Shown: positions 9,364-19,551, numbered from the stretch's first letter. The stretch is DNA of 64,000 nt from AWTP1-13 sp963770295 (GCA_963770295.1 CAVYPA010000026.1:186001-250000), one strand, 5' to 3'. The notes: a model not told the origin generated them from the letters alone. Translations and numbers: made by a program.

Positions 9364-9606
9364 TCAGCGTGAAAATCGCGCCAGAAAAAGGAGGAGTAGC
9401 GAGTAGATAGCTGTGCCCCCGGCGAGAAGGACGAAGGGGTCTTGCGTCGATAGGTCAGCTAGGAGCATCATTAATCCACCGGCCATAAGAGAGAGACAGA
9501 CGACTAACGGAGCGAAAAAGAAAGCGTAGCTCAGTGGATAGCGGTAGGCGATGACTGCAATCCCAGCAGCGAACGTGGAGATGAGAACGGCGGGCAGATA
9601 CTCCAT
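9364..9606 (-). CDS. small hydrophobic membrane protein
   Basis: 80 residues starting MEYLPAVLISTFAAGIAVIA, with three hydrophobic segments (about 5-22, 28-50, 58-76) and a short basic end (FLARFSR). The longer frame starting at 9792 adds hydrophilic sequence that does not look native. Family not recognised; the hydrophobic pattern makes a true coding sequence plausible. Confidence 0.45.
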   Translation of the reverse strand: MEYLPAVLISTFAAGIAVIAYRYPLSYAFFFAPLVVCLSLMAGGLMMLLADLSTQDPFVLLAGGTAIYSLLLLFLARFSR

Positions 9607-9795
9607 AGCAAGCCACCTAGCGCCGTGCTGTGCTCGGCATTGGGCAGGTAGGAGGGCGAATAGAGGTTTGAGTTCGCCGATCGTCAGACAACGGCAGACT
9701 CCCAGATGTATTCCCGTTTTGTACGCCGTGAAGTGGAGTTTTTCTTCCCATTGTGACGGACGTCTCTCTACAGACCCTCGAATAGTGAGCAATTA

Positions 9796-10065
9796 CCCGA
9801 GTCGCCACATCTGGGATGGCCTGGCGAAGGCCACGACCATGTGTGGCAAGCGGTCGGTGTATTCGGTGCGAATAGAACCGGACGTTGGCGCCGTCCTTGA
9901 TGATCTGGAAGCGGAAGCCATCCCATTTCGGCTCGTGCAGGCCAATCGTCGCCCTTGGGCGGGCGGACGGCTGCGGAGGGGGAAAGGGGGACGGATAAAG
10001 GCGAAACGGGCGCTGGACACGCCTGTGATTTTGCCTAGGCCAGCGGGGTGCTGCAATGCTAACAA
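9796..10065 (-). pseudogene. ATP-dependent DNA ligase (LigD-type) N-terminal fragment
   Basis: One minus-strand frame reads EPKWDGFRFQIIKDGANVRFYS, the adenylation motif I of ATP-dependent DNA ligases, where the Lys of KWDG is the AMP-accepting residue. The frame then breaks, and in the next frame YTDRLPHMVVAFARPSQMW continues the same ligase fold. Only about 90 residues remain; the rest of the ligase domain is missing. This is a decayed fragment of a bacterial NHEJ-type or LigD-like ligase. Confidence 0.6.
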
Positions 10066-10129
10066 AAAGCAAGAAATGCTTGCCGTTTCGGCCTCCAGGT
10101 GTGGCTTTTTTTACCTTATATTCAGGGGT

Positions 10130-10273
10130 ATGGTCGAGAATGCTAAGAAGACAGATTACGAATGCCCAATCTGCCAGGGCCGCGGCCGGGTCCGAGGGTT
10201 CAAGCGTTTGACCTTGCGTCAGGTTTCGGACCACTTCTTCCAGCTCATGGTTAGCGTGCGACGCAAAAATTAA
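10130..10273 (+). CDS. small putative zinc-binding protein
   Basis: 47 residues (MVENAKKTDYECPICQGRGR) containing a CPICxGxGR knuckle like one half of a rubredoxin or DnaJ-type zinc site. A weak AGGGG lies just before the ATG. Only one Cys pair is present. It may be a true small protein or a chance frame. Confidence 0.3.
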   Translation: MVENAKKTDYECPICQGRGRVRGFKRLTLRQVSDHFFQLMVSVRRKN

Positions 10274-10453
10274 CGGCATTTACATTTAGGTCGGCTATCG
10301 CGGAAGTTAGAATTGGTGGTGAGTGGTGCACCCACCCGCCACGAGGGGGCAGACACGCAAATTGATTGTGAGCCGAGGGTAACAATGGCGTGCCGGGCGG
10401 ACCCACCGCACCAGGTGGGATCGGCCGATCAGCGTCGATCCGGTCCGACGTTT

Positions 10454-12784
10454 TCAACGGCGCGGAAAGGGCACGACGAACTCGACGGCATCATCCGGTC
10501 CAGCCCCACTCGGCATTACGGTTCCACGCGTCTCAAGATCACGCCAGCGCAGTGGACCATCGACACCGTGGAGGATGAGAACGACCCGGTTGTTCGAACC
10601 CTCGACTCGTATCTCCATGAAGCTTTGAAAGAACGGCGCGCGATTAAAATCGAAGGCGCCCGACAGGCTTTCGACGGTGAAGGGCCAAGCATTGAACCAC
10701 TTGATCCAATACCAAAAAGGTTGCTTCCAGACCGGCGTTTCGGCCTCAAGCTTGGCGCGCAAAGGGCGCGCGCTAGGATAAAAGGCAACATTCGGTACGG
10801 CTGGACTTGCAGGAAAGCTGAGCGCAGTGCCAATGCTCAGATAGGCTCCGCCCCCGCCGTTCACGAAGTGATGCAGCGTGGTGCCACCTGCTGCAGTGCT
10901 TTCCTGGTAATATTCGAAGTCATGGGTGTCGCCTGCCATCGCAACGGTGACACCATTTCGAACGAGCAACCGATACAGTGCAGCAAATTTTTCATCGCCG
11001 ATCGTCGTGTCGCGGCCGCCCGCAAAGCGCGGATGCCCGACAATGGCCATGATGAATTTGCCGCGGCTGCGGGCGAGCGCACGTTCGAGCCATGCCCATT
11101 GTCGCTCATCGACGCTGCGTAGGATGCCCGTGTCGATGGCAAGGAGCGCGAAGTTTTCGGCCTGCAATTCGAAGAAAGGCGCGCGCTGGCTCCCGGCCTC
11201 GATGCCGTACAATTGGCGCAAGCGGGCAGCTTCCCGAACAAGGTGTTCAATGCGCCTGGTATTGGTGCTTGTGAGGTGAAGGTCGGCCGTAACTCGTGCG
11301 TCCATAGCGGCACGAGCGGCCTTTGGCTCGAGAAAATTTGCGTTGAACCCTTCGAGCGCGTCGAACCAGTCGTGATTGCCCGGAATAGCGTAGATCGGCT
11401 TCGTGAAGCCCTTAAACGGCAGATAGAAATTGACTTCATAGTCGCTCATGGCCCCGGCAGGATAGATCACGTCCGACGCCACGACGAGGAACTTCACATC
11501 GTCGCGGCGCCCGAGTTCCAGGTAGCGCGCAACAAGCGAATATTGGGAGGGATCGCCCTCCCCCGGATCGCCGATGACGAGGAAGCTGAAATCCCGAGTC
11601 CCTTCCGCGCCGGGAGGGTGAATGCGAAACAGCTCGTCGGCATTGCCACCATAGGCGAGTGCGACAGCGTCCACCATCGCGCCGCGCCAACGATCGACCT
11701 GCAGCTCGGTTAGTTTCTGATAGATGCCGCTCGCCCAGCTTTCCGTATTGAAATACCAAGTGAAGCCCCAGATCGGATTGATGGCGACGAAGAACACCGT
11801 CAGGGGCAGGCCGAGACGCAGGATGAGCAGCAGGGCGACCGGCAGCGACAAGCGCGCCTCGCGCAGTCTGGTTGCAAAATTAAAGCGAGCATCTAGCCAA
11901 TAACCGTTGAGCCAGGAAACGACGGGGTTCATCGGTGCGGTACCATCGGCCGCGGCGACGCGAAGCGACCAAGCCAAACGCTCGGCCGGCCGGGAAAGCC
12001 GGCGCCACAGCACGCGCACGGGAAGCAATAGGATTGCGGCCAGTGCGAGTGTCATCAGGATATCGCCGGCTGTTGCCACGAAGGGCGATACCATCCCCAG
12101 CCAAGTTTCGGCTGTCGGCATGCGGCCGAGATGAATTGCGAAGAACACCGCCGCAAGCATCAGGATCAACTCGACGTCGTTGCGACGCAGACCCGCCAAC
12201 CGGCGGTCGGCGTCAGAATTCAATCGGGTGAGGATGTCATTTGGCGGCAGTTCGAGTGCTGGGTCGGGATGAGCCGAACTGAGCTGCGCGACCTCAGCCG
12301 TGGGCGCAGACGCGTCCGGCGATAGCAACATGCGCCAGCCGGCCGCGGCCACGTAGATGCCGATTGCAATACCGACGGCCTGCGGGGTGCCGAAAATGTC
12401 ACGTAGCAACCAAAGGAGCAAAGCCATCACCACATCAATGACACCGTTGACCATCAGCACCATGCGCGTATGTTGCTCACGCACCGCTGCCATCATTTTG
12501 GTCGCGCCACTGATTGCCAGACTCACGGCCAGCAAGATGAGGAGCCCGTTGAGGACCAGTACCGGGCTATGGAAAACGACAATGGCTGCGAGCATTGCGA
12601 AGAGGCTCGGTAGGTAGCCGCTAACCTGGCCACGCCGTGGCGAGGCGAAGGTGGCGCGAGCTTCCGCGACACTCAATGCCACCAAGGGAAAACTGAGCAG
12701 CGCAAGCGACCATCCACCGGTCGCCATGGGCGCCCAGAAGGCCAATACGCCCAACGTGACCATCGCGCCGCCGAGCAGCCGCAT
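10454..12784 (-). CDS. multi-pass membrane protein with C-terminal calcineurin-like metallophosphoesterase
   Basis: 776-residue two-part protein. Residues about 1-155 form six membrane helices in HdeD/DUF308 style, followed by a hydrophilic linker and three more helices (about 205-255 and 315-345). The C-terminal half is a metallophosphoesterase: GDPGEGD (405-411), SDVIYP (437-442, where families usually have GD), GNHDW (469-473), then IVGHPRF and AGDTHDFEYY. The metal ligands Asp, Asn/His and His are mostly kept. The substrate is unknown; this phosphatase class acts on phosphoesters from nucleotides to proteins. Its C-terminus ends in a hydrophilic segment (VVPFPRR). It is followed upstream by the broken radical SAM gene on the same strand, about 300 bases away. 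Confidence 0.8.
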   Translation of the reverse strand: MRLLGGAMVTLGVLAFWAPMATGGWSLALLSFPLVALSVAEARATFASPRRGQVSGYLPSLFAMLAAIVVFHSPVLVLNGLLILLAVSLAISGATKMMAAVREQHTRMVLMVNGVIDVVMALLLWLLRDIFGTPQAVGIAIGIYVAAAGWRMLLSPDASAPTAEVAQLSSAHPDPALELPPNDILTRLNSDADRRLAGLRRNDVELILMLAAVFFAIHLGRMPTAETWLGMVSPFVATAGDILMTLALAAILLLPVRVLWRRLSRPAERLAWSLRVAAADGTAPMNPVVSWLNGYWLDARFNFATRLREARLSLPVALLLILRLGLPLTVFFVAINPIWGFTWYFNTESWASGIYQKLTELQVDRWRGAMVDAVALAYGGNADELFRIHPPGAEGTRDFSFLVIGDPGEGDPSQYSLVARYLELGRRDDVKFLVVASDVIYPAGAMSDYEVNFYLPFKGFTKPIYAIPGNHDWFDALEGFNANFLEPKAARAAMDARVTADLHLTSTNTRRIEHLVREAARLRQLYGIEAGSQRAPFFELQAENFALLAIDTGILRSVDERQWAWLERALARSRGKFIMAIVGHPRFAGGRDTTIGDEKFAALYRLLVRNGVTVAMAGDTHDFEYYQESTAAGGTTLHHFVNGGGGAYLSIGTALSFPASPAVPNVAFYPSARPLRAKLEAETPVWKQPFWYWIKWFNAWPFTVESLSGAFDFNRAPFFQSFMEIRVEGSNNRVVLILHGVDGPLRWRDLETRGTVMPSGAGPDDAVEFVVPFPRR

Positions 12785-13082
12785 CGGTTCAAATCCGGCG
12801 TCGGCAGGTAGAGTTGAAGTTCACCACGTTTTCCTTCGCGATGAGGCTGCAGAGAAGTAGCGTCGAGCTTCGGCCACGCCCAACCACTGGCGCGTTTGAC
12901 CCGAACCCACGGGCGCCCGGAACAACCAGCGGCCGACAGCTCGCCCAAGTGGGCCGCTGGGGTTGAGCCTTGCGAAGGGCTTCAGAGTGATTGAGTTGGC
13001 AAAAGGTGCGCGCGTGGTCACCAACGGTCGCGATGTGCGTGTGCAAAACTGACGTGGTCTCCTCGAGATCGATCCCCTGGCA

Positions 13083-14865
13083 TCAAGGGGCCATAGCGCG
13101 ACCGGCGCGAAGGGCGGCCCGCGCAGCGCTCTCGCGCCGGACCTTGGCGACGGCGTCTTGGCCGCCGCGCGTATCTGTGAACAACGAGAGCGCGTCGAAT
13201 TCCTGCTTGCCTGACGTCGTCGAGAGCGCAAGATCGGTGTACTGGCGACGCGCGACGTCGGCGTGGATGCGCCGGCGCACACTATTCATGCGCAGGATCC
13301 AGTAGCCCATCCAGAAGTGGCTGCGCACCGTGTCCCAGGCAAAGCGCGGATAGAAGACGAGCATGCTCTCGCGCGGAAGGGTCAGGCGCCGGTCGCATCG
13401 GAACTTGAGGCGGAAGTAGCCGCTCTCCAGCGGATGCACCCGGTCGTAGCGGATCGAGAAGAAGAACCACAGCATCATGAACATGACCTTGCCGACGCTT
13501 AGCCCGCACGCGGCAGCGCGGCGCATGATTGTCTCCATGTGCTCAGGCGAGTAGAACCACTCCCAAGCCGACCAGTAGGCGTCCTCCCACTCCGCATCCG
13601 ACATGTTCGCGTGATGCACGACGCGGTGGTTGAGGTCATACTTGTTCATGTCCGGATCCATCCATACGCCTTTGCTGTGCAGGACCTTGTGGTCCTCGGA
13701 GCCGGGCAGCGGCGTCAAGATGAAAAACTCGAGGATGTCAACCGGCAGCTCGCGCTTGATGATTTCGATATCGCGCTTGATGGTCTCCTTGCTGTCGTTG
13801 GGGAAACCCAGAATATAGCCGGCATAGGTGATGATGCCGCGCGCCTTCCAGGCCTGCAGCATGGCGCGGTAGTCGGTGATGCGGTTCTGCCGCTTCTTGG
13901 CGCCGAGCAGGCTGTCGGGATTGATGTTCTCCAAACCGATGAAGACGTCGAGCCACGCCGGCGCGGGCAGCCTTCTCGATGAAATTCGGAACTTGGTGGC
14001 ATAGCGTATCCACCTGGATGGTGAACTTGATGTCGAAGTCCTCGTCCTCGCGCAGCCAGACTAGCCGGTCGAAGAAGGCCTCCCAGTTGCGGTTGCGGGC
14101 GAAATTGTCGTCAGTGATGAAGAAGCGATTGATGTTCTGCGCGCAATTCTCGCGGATTACGGCCTCCAGATCGTCCGCGGACCGGAAGCGGCTCTTGCGG
14201 CCCTGCACGTTGATGATGGTGCAGAATGAGCACTGGTAGGGACAACCACGGCCGAGGTCGACGCTCGACATGGTCCCTGCCGTGCGCCGCACGTGCTGCT
14301 CGGGCAGCATCGGCATCGGTTGGCTGCGCAAGTCGGGCAGGTCGGACATGAAGTTGTAGAGAGGCTGGAGGGTGCCAGCTGATGCGTCCTGCAGCACCTC
14401 GTCGAGCCGGCGCGTCCTCGGCTTCGCCGGCGTACAGGCTAATGCCCAGCCGCTGCGCCTCCTTCAAGTCGTCTGGCAACTCGGGCAACATGGCAGCGCA
14501 GCCCGAGACATGAAAGCCGCCGATGCAGACCGCAGCGCGCTTTCGCGGAACTGCCGGGCGAGATCGAGCGCGCGCGGAAACTGGTTCGACTGCACGCCGA
14601 CCAGCGCAATGAGCGACCGGCCACCGTGGCGCTGCAGAGACCTGATAATCCGGGCCGGCTGAACCCGGCGATTGGTCTCATCATAAGTCGTGATGGCTAT
14701 GTCGACATCTGGTCCAAGAACCTTTCGGCCGCGGCAGTCCTCCGCAAGACCATTGAGGCAGGCCAGCGTATTGGAGGGGATCGCCGACCTCAGCCACTGG
14801 ATGGGGTAGCCGCTATCGTCGTAGTGGGTCGGCTTAATGAGGATCAGTTGGAAGGCCTTCGCCAC
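13083..14865 (-). pseudogene. B12-binding-domain radical SAM protein, three frameshifts
   Basis: Corrected for frame, this is one protein of about 590 residues. It begins MAKAFQLILIKPTHYDDSGY with a cobalamin-binding-type N-terminal domain. The radical SAM signature follows, CPYQCSFC in DLGRGCPYQCSFCTIINVQG, then RFFITDDNFARN, LENINPDSLLGAKKR, YILGFPNDSKETI and a long C-terminal domain. The frame changes near 14530, again near 14400 and again near 13945 (…AARAGVAR / VFIGLENINPD). Each break leaves strong family resemblance on both sides, so these are recent indels or sequencing errors. The reaction is unknown; such proteins often do methylations or unusual rearrangements. Confidence 0.8.
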
Positions 14866-15806
14866 TCCTTAGCCCCTCTTGAGAACGCCAAAGCTTACAC
14901 AATGGGGGCACCGATAAGTCCAGAACCCTTCCCGACGAATATGTGGAAATCCTGAACCATCGGCACCCGAACGATGCAGACTTGCAACCCGTTCACGTTG
15001 GCTTGCTGCGAGGCACTAGTCTGAAACACCCCGGAAGTCTTCGGTGTGCGACCGAGAACCTCGTGTTCGAGTTCAGGTGGGCGGAGGGCGCCTAGCTCGG
15101 ATCTATACGGCGGCGGCCAATTCGGCGAGCATTCCCATCATATTTGTGAGTCACGCCGACCCGCTGCGCACTCGCGACCGATCGCAGGTCGATGTCCGCA
15201 ATCTCTGCAAATCTGACTTGTTGGTATTCAAGGTCGGCGTTACGCACGACGGGCTGTTCCCAGCCGCCGCGTAGTGGTGAGGTAGCGGCTGGAGGGGTCA
15301 TCGAGAGCTCAGCAGCCCACGATCGGCAGCGAACCTACCAAGACAGCAGTAGTCGCCTCGGCAATCGGCATTGATTTCGGCAAGAACGATTTAGCGCGGC
15401 GGCATCGTGCTGCAGCAGAAGGTGCCAGAAACCAGCTTGGGCTCGAGGTAGCAATGTCCTGCGGCAGGCCTGCGCCGGCGCGTACCACGTTGGTCGGTAG
15501 CTGCAGAGCACTCGTGGGCACCTGGTCTCGGCGCTGACTTTCGGACGAAGTTTCGCCGACCAAAGTAGTCGGACGTGTACGTTTTGCACGGCAGGATTTG
15601 AATCTGCGCCCCCCTGATCAGGAAGTAGGCAAGCGCTTCGCTTGGCATCGCAGAATTGTTGTATTCCGTGTTGCACGGAATTGCCGCCACCCTTGGTAAC
15701 TCATTGGTACTGCTTGACAGCGTGTTGCAATGCCAGAGCGCCAAATGCAACAGCGTTTGGGCATAAGAACTCCGTGAATTTTTTATACAGATCAGTGGAT
15801 TGTGGG
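14866..15806. other. intergenic, nothing recognised
   Basis: About 0.9 kb without a supportable gene. Antisense frames here lack start signals and family features. Confidence 0.4.
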
Positions 15807-15883
15807 TGGTAGCGGAGGCCGGAATCGAACCGGCGACCTTCGGATTATGATTTCGCTGCTCTAACCAGCTGAGCTACTCCGCC
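15807..15883 (-). tRNA. tRNA-Met (CAT)
   Basis: A cloverleaf on the minus strand: acceptor GGCGGAG pairs with CTCCGCT (G1·U72 wobble), D-arm GCTC...GAGC, anticodon loop ATCATAA (CAT), T-arm GCCGG-TTCGATT-CCGGC, encoded CCA. The anticodon stem GCGAA/TCCGA has two mismatches (G·A and A·C), unusual for an elongator Met tRNA. Confidence 0.85.
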
Positions 15884-16008
15884 ATCAGCGCGGCAAAGGC
15901 CCGCGCAGGCCGTGGCGGATATAAGGATCGGCGCGGAGGCCTGTCAAGGCAACACCCGACCGGTTGCCGATCACTGGCATCGTAAGGGACGCAGCCCCGG
16001 CTGTGCGT

Positions 16009-17139
16009 TTAGACCTCATCGGCAGCGGCATCAGCCCCGGACATGCCGCGGATCGGCCCACTGAGGCTACGGCGATCAAGGGCGACGCTCTTGATCAAGG
16101 CGTAAACGAGCGTTCCATGGGCAAGGCCCAAACGCTGCACCGAATAGCGGGTTAGACGGGCAATTAGGACATCACCAGCGCAATCGAGCCTAACCTCGAC
16201 TATCGCCCCGTGTGGGGGACCGATATCGGACACCCGGCCAGACAGAACATTGAGCGCGCTCAAATCTGACGGCGCCGACGTAGCGACCATCACGTCTCGA
16301 GCCCGCACGCGCAATCGCAGGCGGACTCCAATCGGCACATCGAGACGAGGCAGTTTCCAAAGGCCCGCATGGGAACGTAGTTCCGTCAGCCCAAATTGCT
16401 CGTCGTGCCGCTCCACGATGGCCTCGATAAGGGCGCCCGCCTCCGCCCGCCCCGTCAGGGGAAAGAGATCAAGACGATGCATGATCTGTGCCGTCGGTCC
16501 GACCGCAGCAACCTTGCCATCGCTGACAAGAACAACGGCGGACGCGAGGCGCGCCACTTCCGCAATCGAATGGCTGACATAGATGATCGGCACGCGCGCC
16601 TGATCACGCAGCCTTTCGATGTAGGGCAGGATCTCGGCCTTACGTGCCTCATCGAGTGAGGCAAGCGGCTCGTCCATAAGTAGGAGCCGAGGTTTTGCCA
16701 AAAGGGCTCTGCCGATGGCGACGCGCTGCTTTTCCCCGCCGGAAAGTCGGCCCGGCCGCCGTTCAAGAAGTGCACCAATTCCCAAGAGCTCGACCACGCC
16801 GTCGAAGTCGGTGCCCGCTTCCCGTGGCGCAAACCAGCGTCCGTACAGAAGGTTCTGGCGGACACTGAGATGGGGAAAGAGGCGGCCCTCCTGGAAGACA
16901 TAACCAATCCGGCGGCGATGGGGAGGGATAAAGATTTCGCGGGCCGTGTCGAATAGGACCACGTCGTCGATCGTCACGCGGCCATGGTCAGGGTTGATCA
17001 GTCCTGCAATGATATTGATGATCGATGTCTTGCCGGAACCAGACCTTCCCAACAAGGCAACAAGCCCATCCGCGGTCTCGAACCGGGCATCGAGGGTGAA
17101 ATTTCCCAACCGATGGCTGATGTCGACGGCGACAGTCAT
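16009..17139 (-). CDS. modC: molybdate ABC transporter ATP-binding protein ModC
   Basis: 376-residue ATPase that powers molybdate import through ModB. Walker A GRSGSGKTS (31-39), Q-loop VFQEGRLFPH, signature LSGGEKQRV (132-140), Walker B LLLMDEP (152-158) and the H-loop SHSIAEV are all intact. The C-terminal third (about 290-355) carries a TOBE/Mop-like molybdate-sensing domain (VRARDVMVATSAPSDLSALN). The ATG overlaps the modB stop by four bases, so the two are translationally coupled. Length and domain order match ModC. Confidence 0.95.
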   Translation of the reverse strand: MTVAVDISHRLGNFTLDARFETADGLVALLGRSGSGKTSIINIIAGLINPDHGRVTIDDVVLFDTAREIFIPPHRRRIGYVFQEGRLFPHLSVRQNLLYGRWFAPREAGTDFDGVVELLGIGALLERRPGRLSGGEKQRVAIGRALLAKPRLLLMDEPLASLDEARKAEILPYIERLRDQARVPIIYVSHSIAEVARLASAVVLVSDGKVAAVGPTAQIMHRLDLFPLTGRAEAGALIEAIVERHDEQFGLTELRSHAGLWKLPRLDVPIGVRLRLRVRARDVMVATSAPSDLSALNVLSGRVSDIGPPHGAIVEVRLDCAGDVLIARLTRYSVQRLGLAHGTLVYALIKSVALDRRSLSGPIRGMSGADAAADEV

Positions 17140-17837
17140 TCGATCTCAAGCCGGCGATTGGCGTAACGCGCCATCAGTTCCGAGGCCAGCAATGCCAGCA
17201 TGGCAATGGCCACGGAGACGATCGTCAACCTCAGTGCACCCGCATCGCCGCCAGGGACCTGGGTAAAGGTGTATATCGCAGACGGCAGCGTTTGCGTTTC
17301 CCCGGGGATATTGGAAACAAAGGTGATGGTGGCACCAAACTCGCCCATAGCTTTGGCGAAGCACAGGATCATTCCCGCGATGATACCCGGCAAGATGAGT
17401 GGAAGCGTCACCGTCAGGAAAACCCAAGCGCGATTGGCCCCCAACGTGCCCGCGGCCTCCTCCAGCCGCGTGTCGACGGCTTCAATCGACAATCGCAGCG
17501 CACGAACCATCAGTGGGAACCCCATGACGCCACAGGCCAGCGCTGCACCCGTCCAGCGGAACGAAAAGACAATGCCGAAGTGCTCGGCCAGGAAACTGCC
17601 GATCGGCCCACGCTTCCCAAAGAGAATGAGCAAAACATAGCCCGTCACGACTGGGGGCAGAATCAGAGGCAGCAGCACGAAACCATTCAGCAGCGAGTGG
17701 CCCCAAAAGCGCCCGCGTGCCAAAGCCATCGCCACAAGTAGGCCGAACGGCAGGCCAGCCAGCGTGGCAACCAGGGCCACCCGAATACTCAACCGCACCG
17801 CGGTCCATTCCTCCGGACTGAGGCTCATCCAATCCAC
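17136..17837 (-). CDS. modB: molybdate ABC transporter permease ModB
   Basis: 233-residue integral membrane permease, about five to six helices. The coupling-helix motif for ModC, EAAGTLGANRAWVFLTVTLP (the EAA loop), is near residue 130. The binding-protein-dependent transport fold starts with WTAVRLSIRVALVATLAGLP. It is the first gene of the modB-modC operon. No modA is found upstream: the 350 bases between modB and the divergent modE hold only regulatory sequence. The periplasmic partner must come from elsewhere. Confidence 0.95.
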   Translation of the reverse strand: MDWMSLSPEEWTAVRLSIRVALVATLAGLPFGLLVAMALARGRFWGHSLLNGFVLLPLILPPVVTGYVLLILFGKRGPIGSFLAEHFGIVFSFRWTGAALACGVMGFPLMVRALRLSIEAVDTRLEEAAGTLGANRAWVFLTVTLPLILPGIIAGMILCFAKAMGEFGATITFVSNIPGETQTLPSAIYTFTQVPGGDAGALRLTIVSVAIAMLALLASELMARYANRRLEIE

Positions 17838-18019
17838 GGTGGATATCCCCAGCTCAACCCTTCGCCGCGCTGCTCCGCCCCGAGATGACGCCGATTGCTT
17901 TTTAGCCGAAACAGAGGGGTCAAGACGGGGTCTCCTTTAGCCAATCGCCTCGCGAACCCTGCATAATGGGACTTCAGTCTCCCTGTCACTTAGGTGATTG
18001 AAATGAAAGCATAGAGCGG

Positions 18020-18043
18020 CGCTATATTCCAACCTATATGTCG
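18020..18043. promoter_or_regulatory. probable ModE operator
   Basis: CGCTATATT (18020-18028), six bases, then TATATGTCG (18035-18043): an imperfect dyad matching the known ModE-box pattern ATCGCTATATA-N6-TATATAACGAT. It lies between divergent modB and modE, where it can repress modBC when molybdate is abundant. Confidence 0.75.
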
Positions 18044-18190
18044 AGGGGGTTGCGGCTGCCCCGTGTGATCAGGGTGTTTAAGGCGTGCCAGCAAATCCAC
18101 GAGCACCGTTGGCGCAATTTGTGACATGATAAGGGAAACTCGCACCGCGGGTCGCTTGTGCGGAGATCCTCAACTCGACCATTTGCTCCC

Positions 18191-18619
18191 ATGCGAAATG
18201 CCCCACGAAAAAGCACCCGACGTGCTGCCGCCCTCAAGGGCGATTTGCGCCATGCGGTCCTCACCATCCGCATAGATTTCGGCGCCTACGGCTATCTTGG
18301 CCCCGGCAAGATTGCCCTGATGGAGCTGATTTCCAAGCACGGCTCGATATCGGCAGCGGGCAAGGACATGGGCATGTCCTATCGGCGGGCCTGGCTGCTG
18401 GTCGACGAGATCAACCAGATTTTTCGTGAGCCCTTGGTGGAAAAGCAAATGGGAGGGTCCGGAGGGGGAGGCGCCCGCCTGACAAAGCTTGGACGCGACA
18501 TCGTTGGCCGCTACCGCGCCATCGAGGGCGCGGCGGCCACGGCGTCGGCTGCCGACCTGCGGGCGATGAGGGCTTCGCTGCCGAGCCGGCCCGCCAGCCC
18601 CCCCGGTGCTGACGATTAG
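18191..18619 (+). CDS. modE: ModE-type molybdate-responsive regulator, short form
   Basis: 142-residue winged-helix regulator with the ModE N-terminal LysR-like HTH (RIDFGAYGYLGPGKIALMEL, ISKHGSISAAGKDMGMSYRR, AWLLVDEIN). The C-terminal TOBE molybdate-binding domains of E. coli ModE are absent, as in the short ModE-like proteins of many alphaproteobacteria. It is divergent from modBC across the operator. An upstream GTG (18158) in frame would add 11 residues; ATG 18191 is preferred. Confidence 0.85.
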   Translation: MRNAPRKSTRRAAALKGDLRHAVLTIRIDFGAYGYLGPGKIALMELISKHGSISAAGKDMGMSYRRAWLLVDEINQIFREPLVEKQMGGSGGGGARLTKLGRDIVGRYRAIEGAAATASAADLRAMRASLPSRPASPPGADD

Positions 18620-18657
18620 CTCGTAATAGCAGAGGTCGCTTGCGGTGGTCGGCTAGG

Positions 18658-19296
18658 TCATGGCGTCGACTTGGCTACCAAAGAGGCGATGGCGCCATCC
18701 TCGCCGCTGGCGCGCTGCGCGAGACCTTCGACCACGCCCGCGCGATCGGCCGCTGGACGGTTCTGGCTCATTTTCGACTTACCCTCGAGCCGGCGGATCG
18801 TGAGTTTCAAGCCAACGATGCCGCGCACAAGCGCATCTAGGAAGTTGGCAGGAGCATCCGCGGTTGACCACGGCCCGACATAGGGAGCCTCCTGTTGATC
18901 GGAGAGCTCGGAAACATGAGCCAGCAACCAATCTTTGTCCTCCACCATCTCCAGGCGTCCGTAAGCGTGCACCGCGGCATAATTCCACGTTGGCACCACT
19001 TTGCCGTGTTCGGCCTTTGAGGGATACCAGCCGGGACGAATATAGGCCTCGGGTCCTTGGAAAATCAGCAGGGCGTCGATGTCTGGCGTGAGCGTCTTCC
19101 ATTGCGGATTTGGCCGTGCCACATGACACTCGATACGCCCCAAAGGGCAGTCTGCATCGACTTTCAGCACCGTTGGCAAATGCGTAGCGTTGAGCCCCTC
19201 GCTGCCATGCGTAACGAGAATGGCAAAGGGCTGCGCGCGCATCATCGCGTGCACGTCCGCCGTGTCCGCGACCTTGAAACAGCTTGGCGTATACAT
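18658..19296 (-). CDS. PaiB-family FMN-binding negative regulator
   Basis: 212-residue PaiB-type protein (MYTPSCFKVADTADVHAMMR), a split-barrel flavin-binding fold. Motifs include FAILVTHGSEGLNATHLPTVL, HVARPNPQWK, and the conserved GPEAYIRPGWYPSK then VPTWNYAAVHAYG. In Bacillus the PaiA/PaiB pair affects sporulation and degradative enzymes; in proteobacteria the function is unclear and may be a flavin-dependent oxidase. No PaiA acetyltransferase is adjacent. An in-frame ATG at 19311 adds five residues. Confidence 0.85.
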   Translation of the reverse strand: MYTPSCFKVADTADVHAMMRAQPFAILVTHGSEGLNATHLPTVLKVDADCPLGRIECHVARPNPQWKTLTPDIDALLIFQGPEAYIRPGWYPSKAEHGKVVPTWNYAAVHAYGRLEMVEDKDWLLAHVSELSDQQEAPYVGPWSTADAPANFLDALVRGIVGLKLTIRRLEGKSKMSQNRPAADRAGVVEGLAQRASGEDGAIASLVAKSTP

Positions 19297-19551
19297 GGGG
19301 AAAGCGCTCAAAGTGGACGATATGAGAACGGTGTAATCATGCCAGCGCGATCACCACCGGTAACACGATGCGACGCCGATGCGGACGAAGAGTATCGATC
19401 CCGTCGCCCCCGTACGACCGCAATCGGCCGTGGCACCACGTGTGGGCCCCGAGCCCCATGCCGGACAGGTTGCGCGCAGTAGGGCTCATGCTATGCACCA
19501 AAGATCGACGCCCAAGGCCCTTCGCTTCGAAGTCCCGCACGTTATGAGCCC

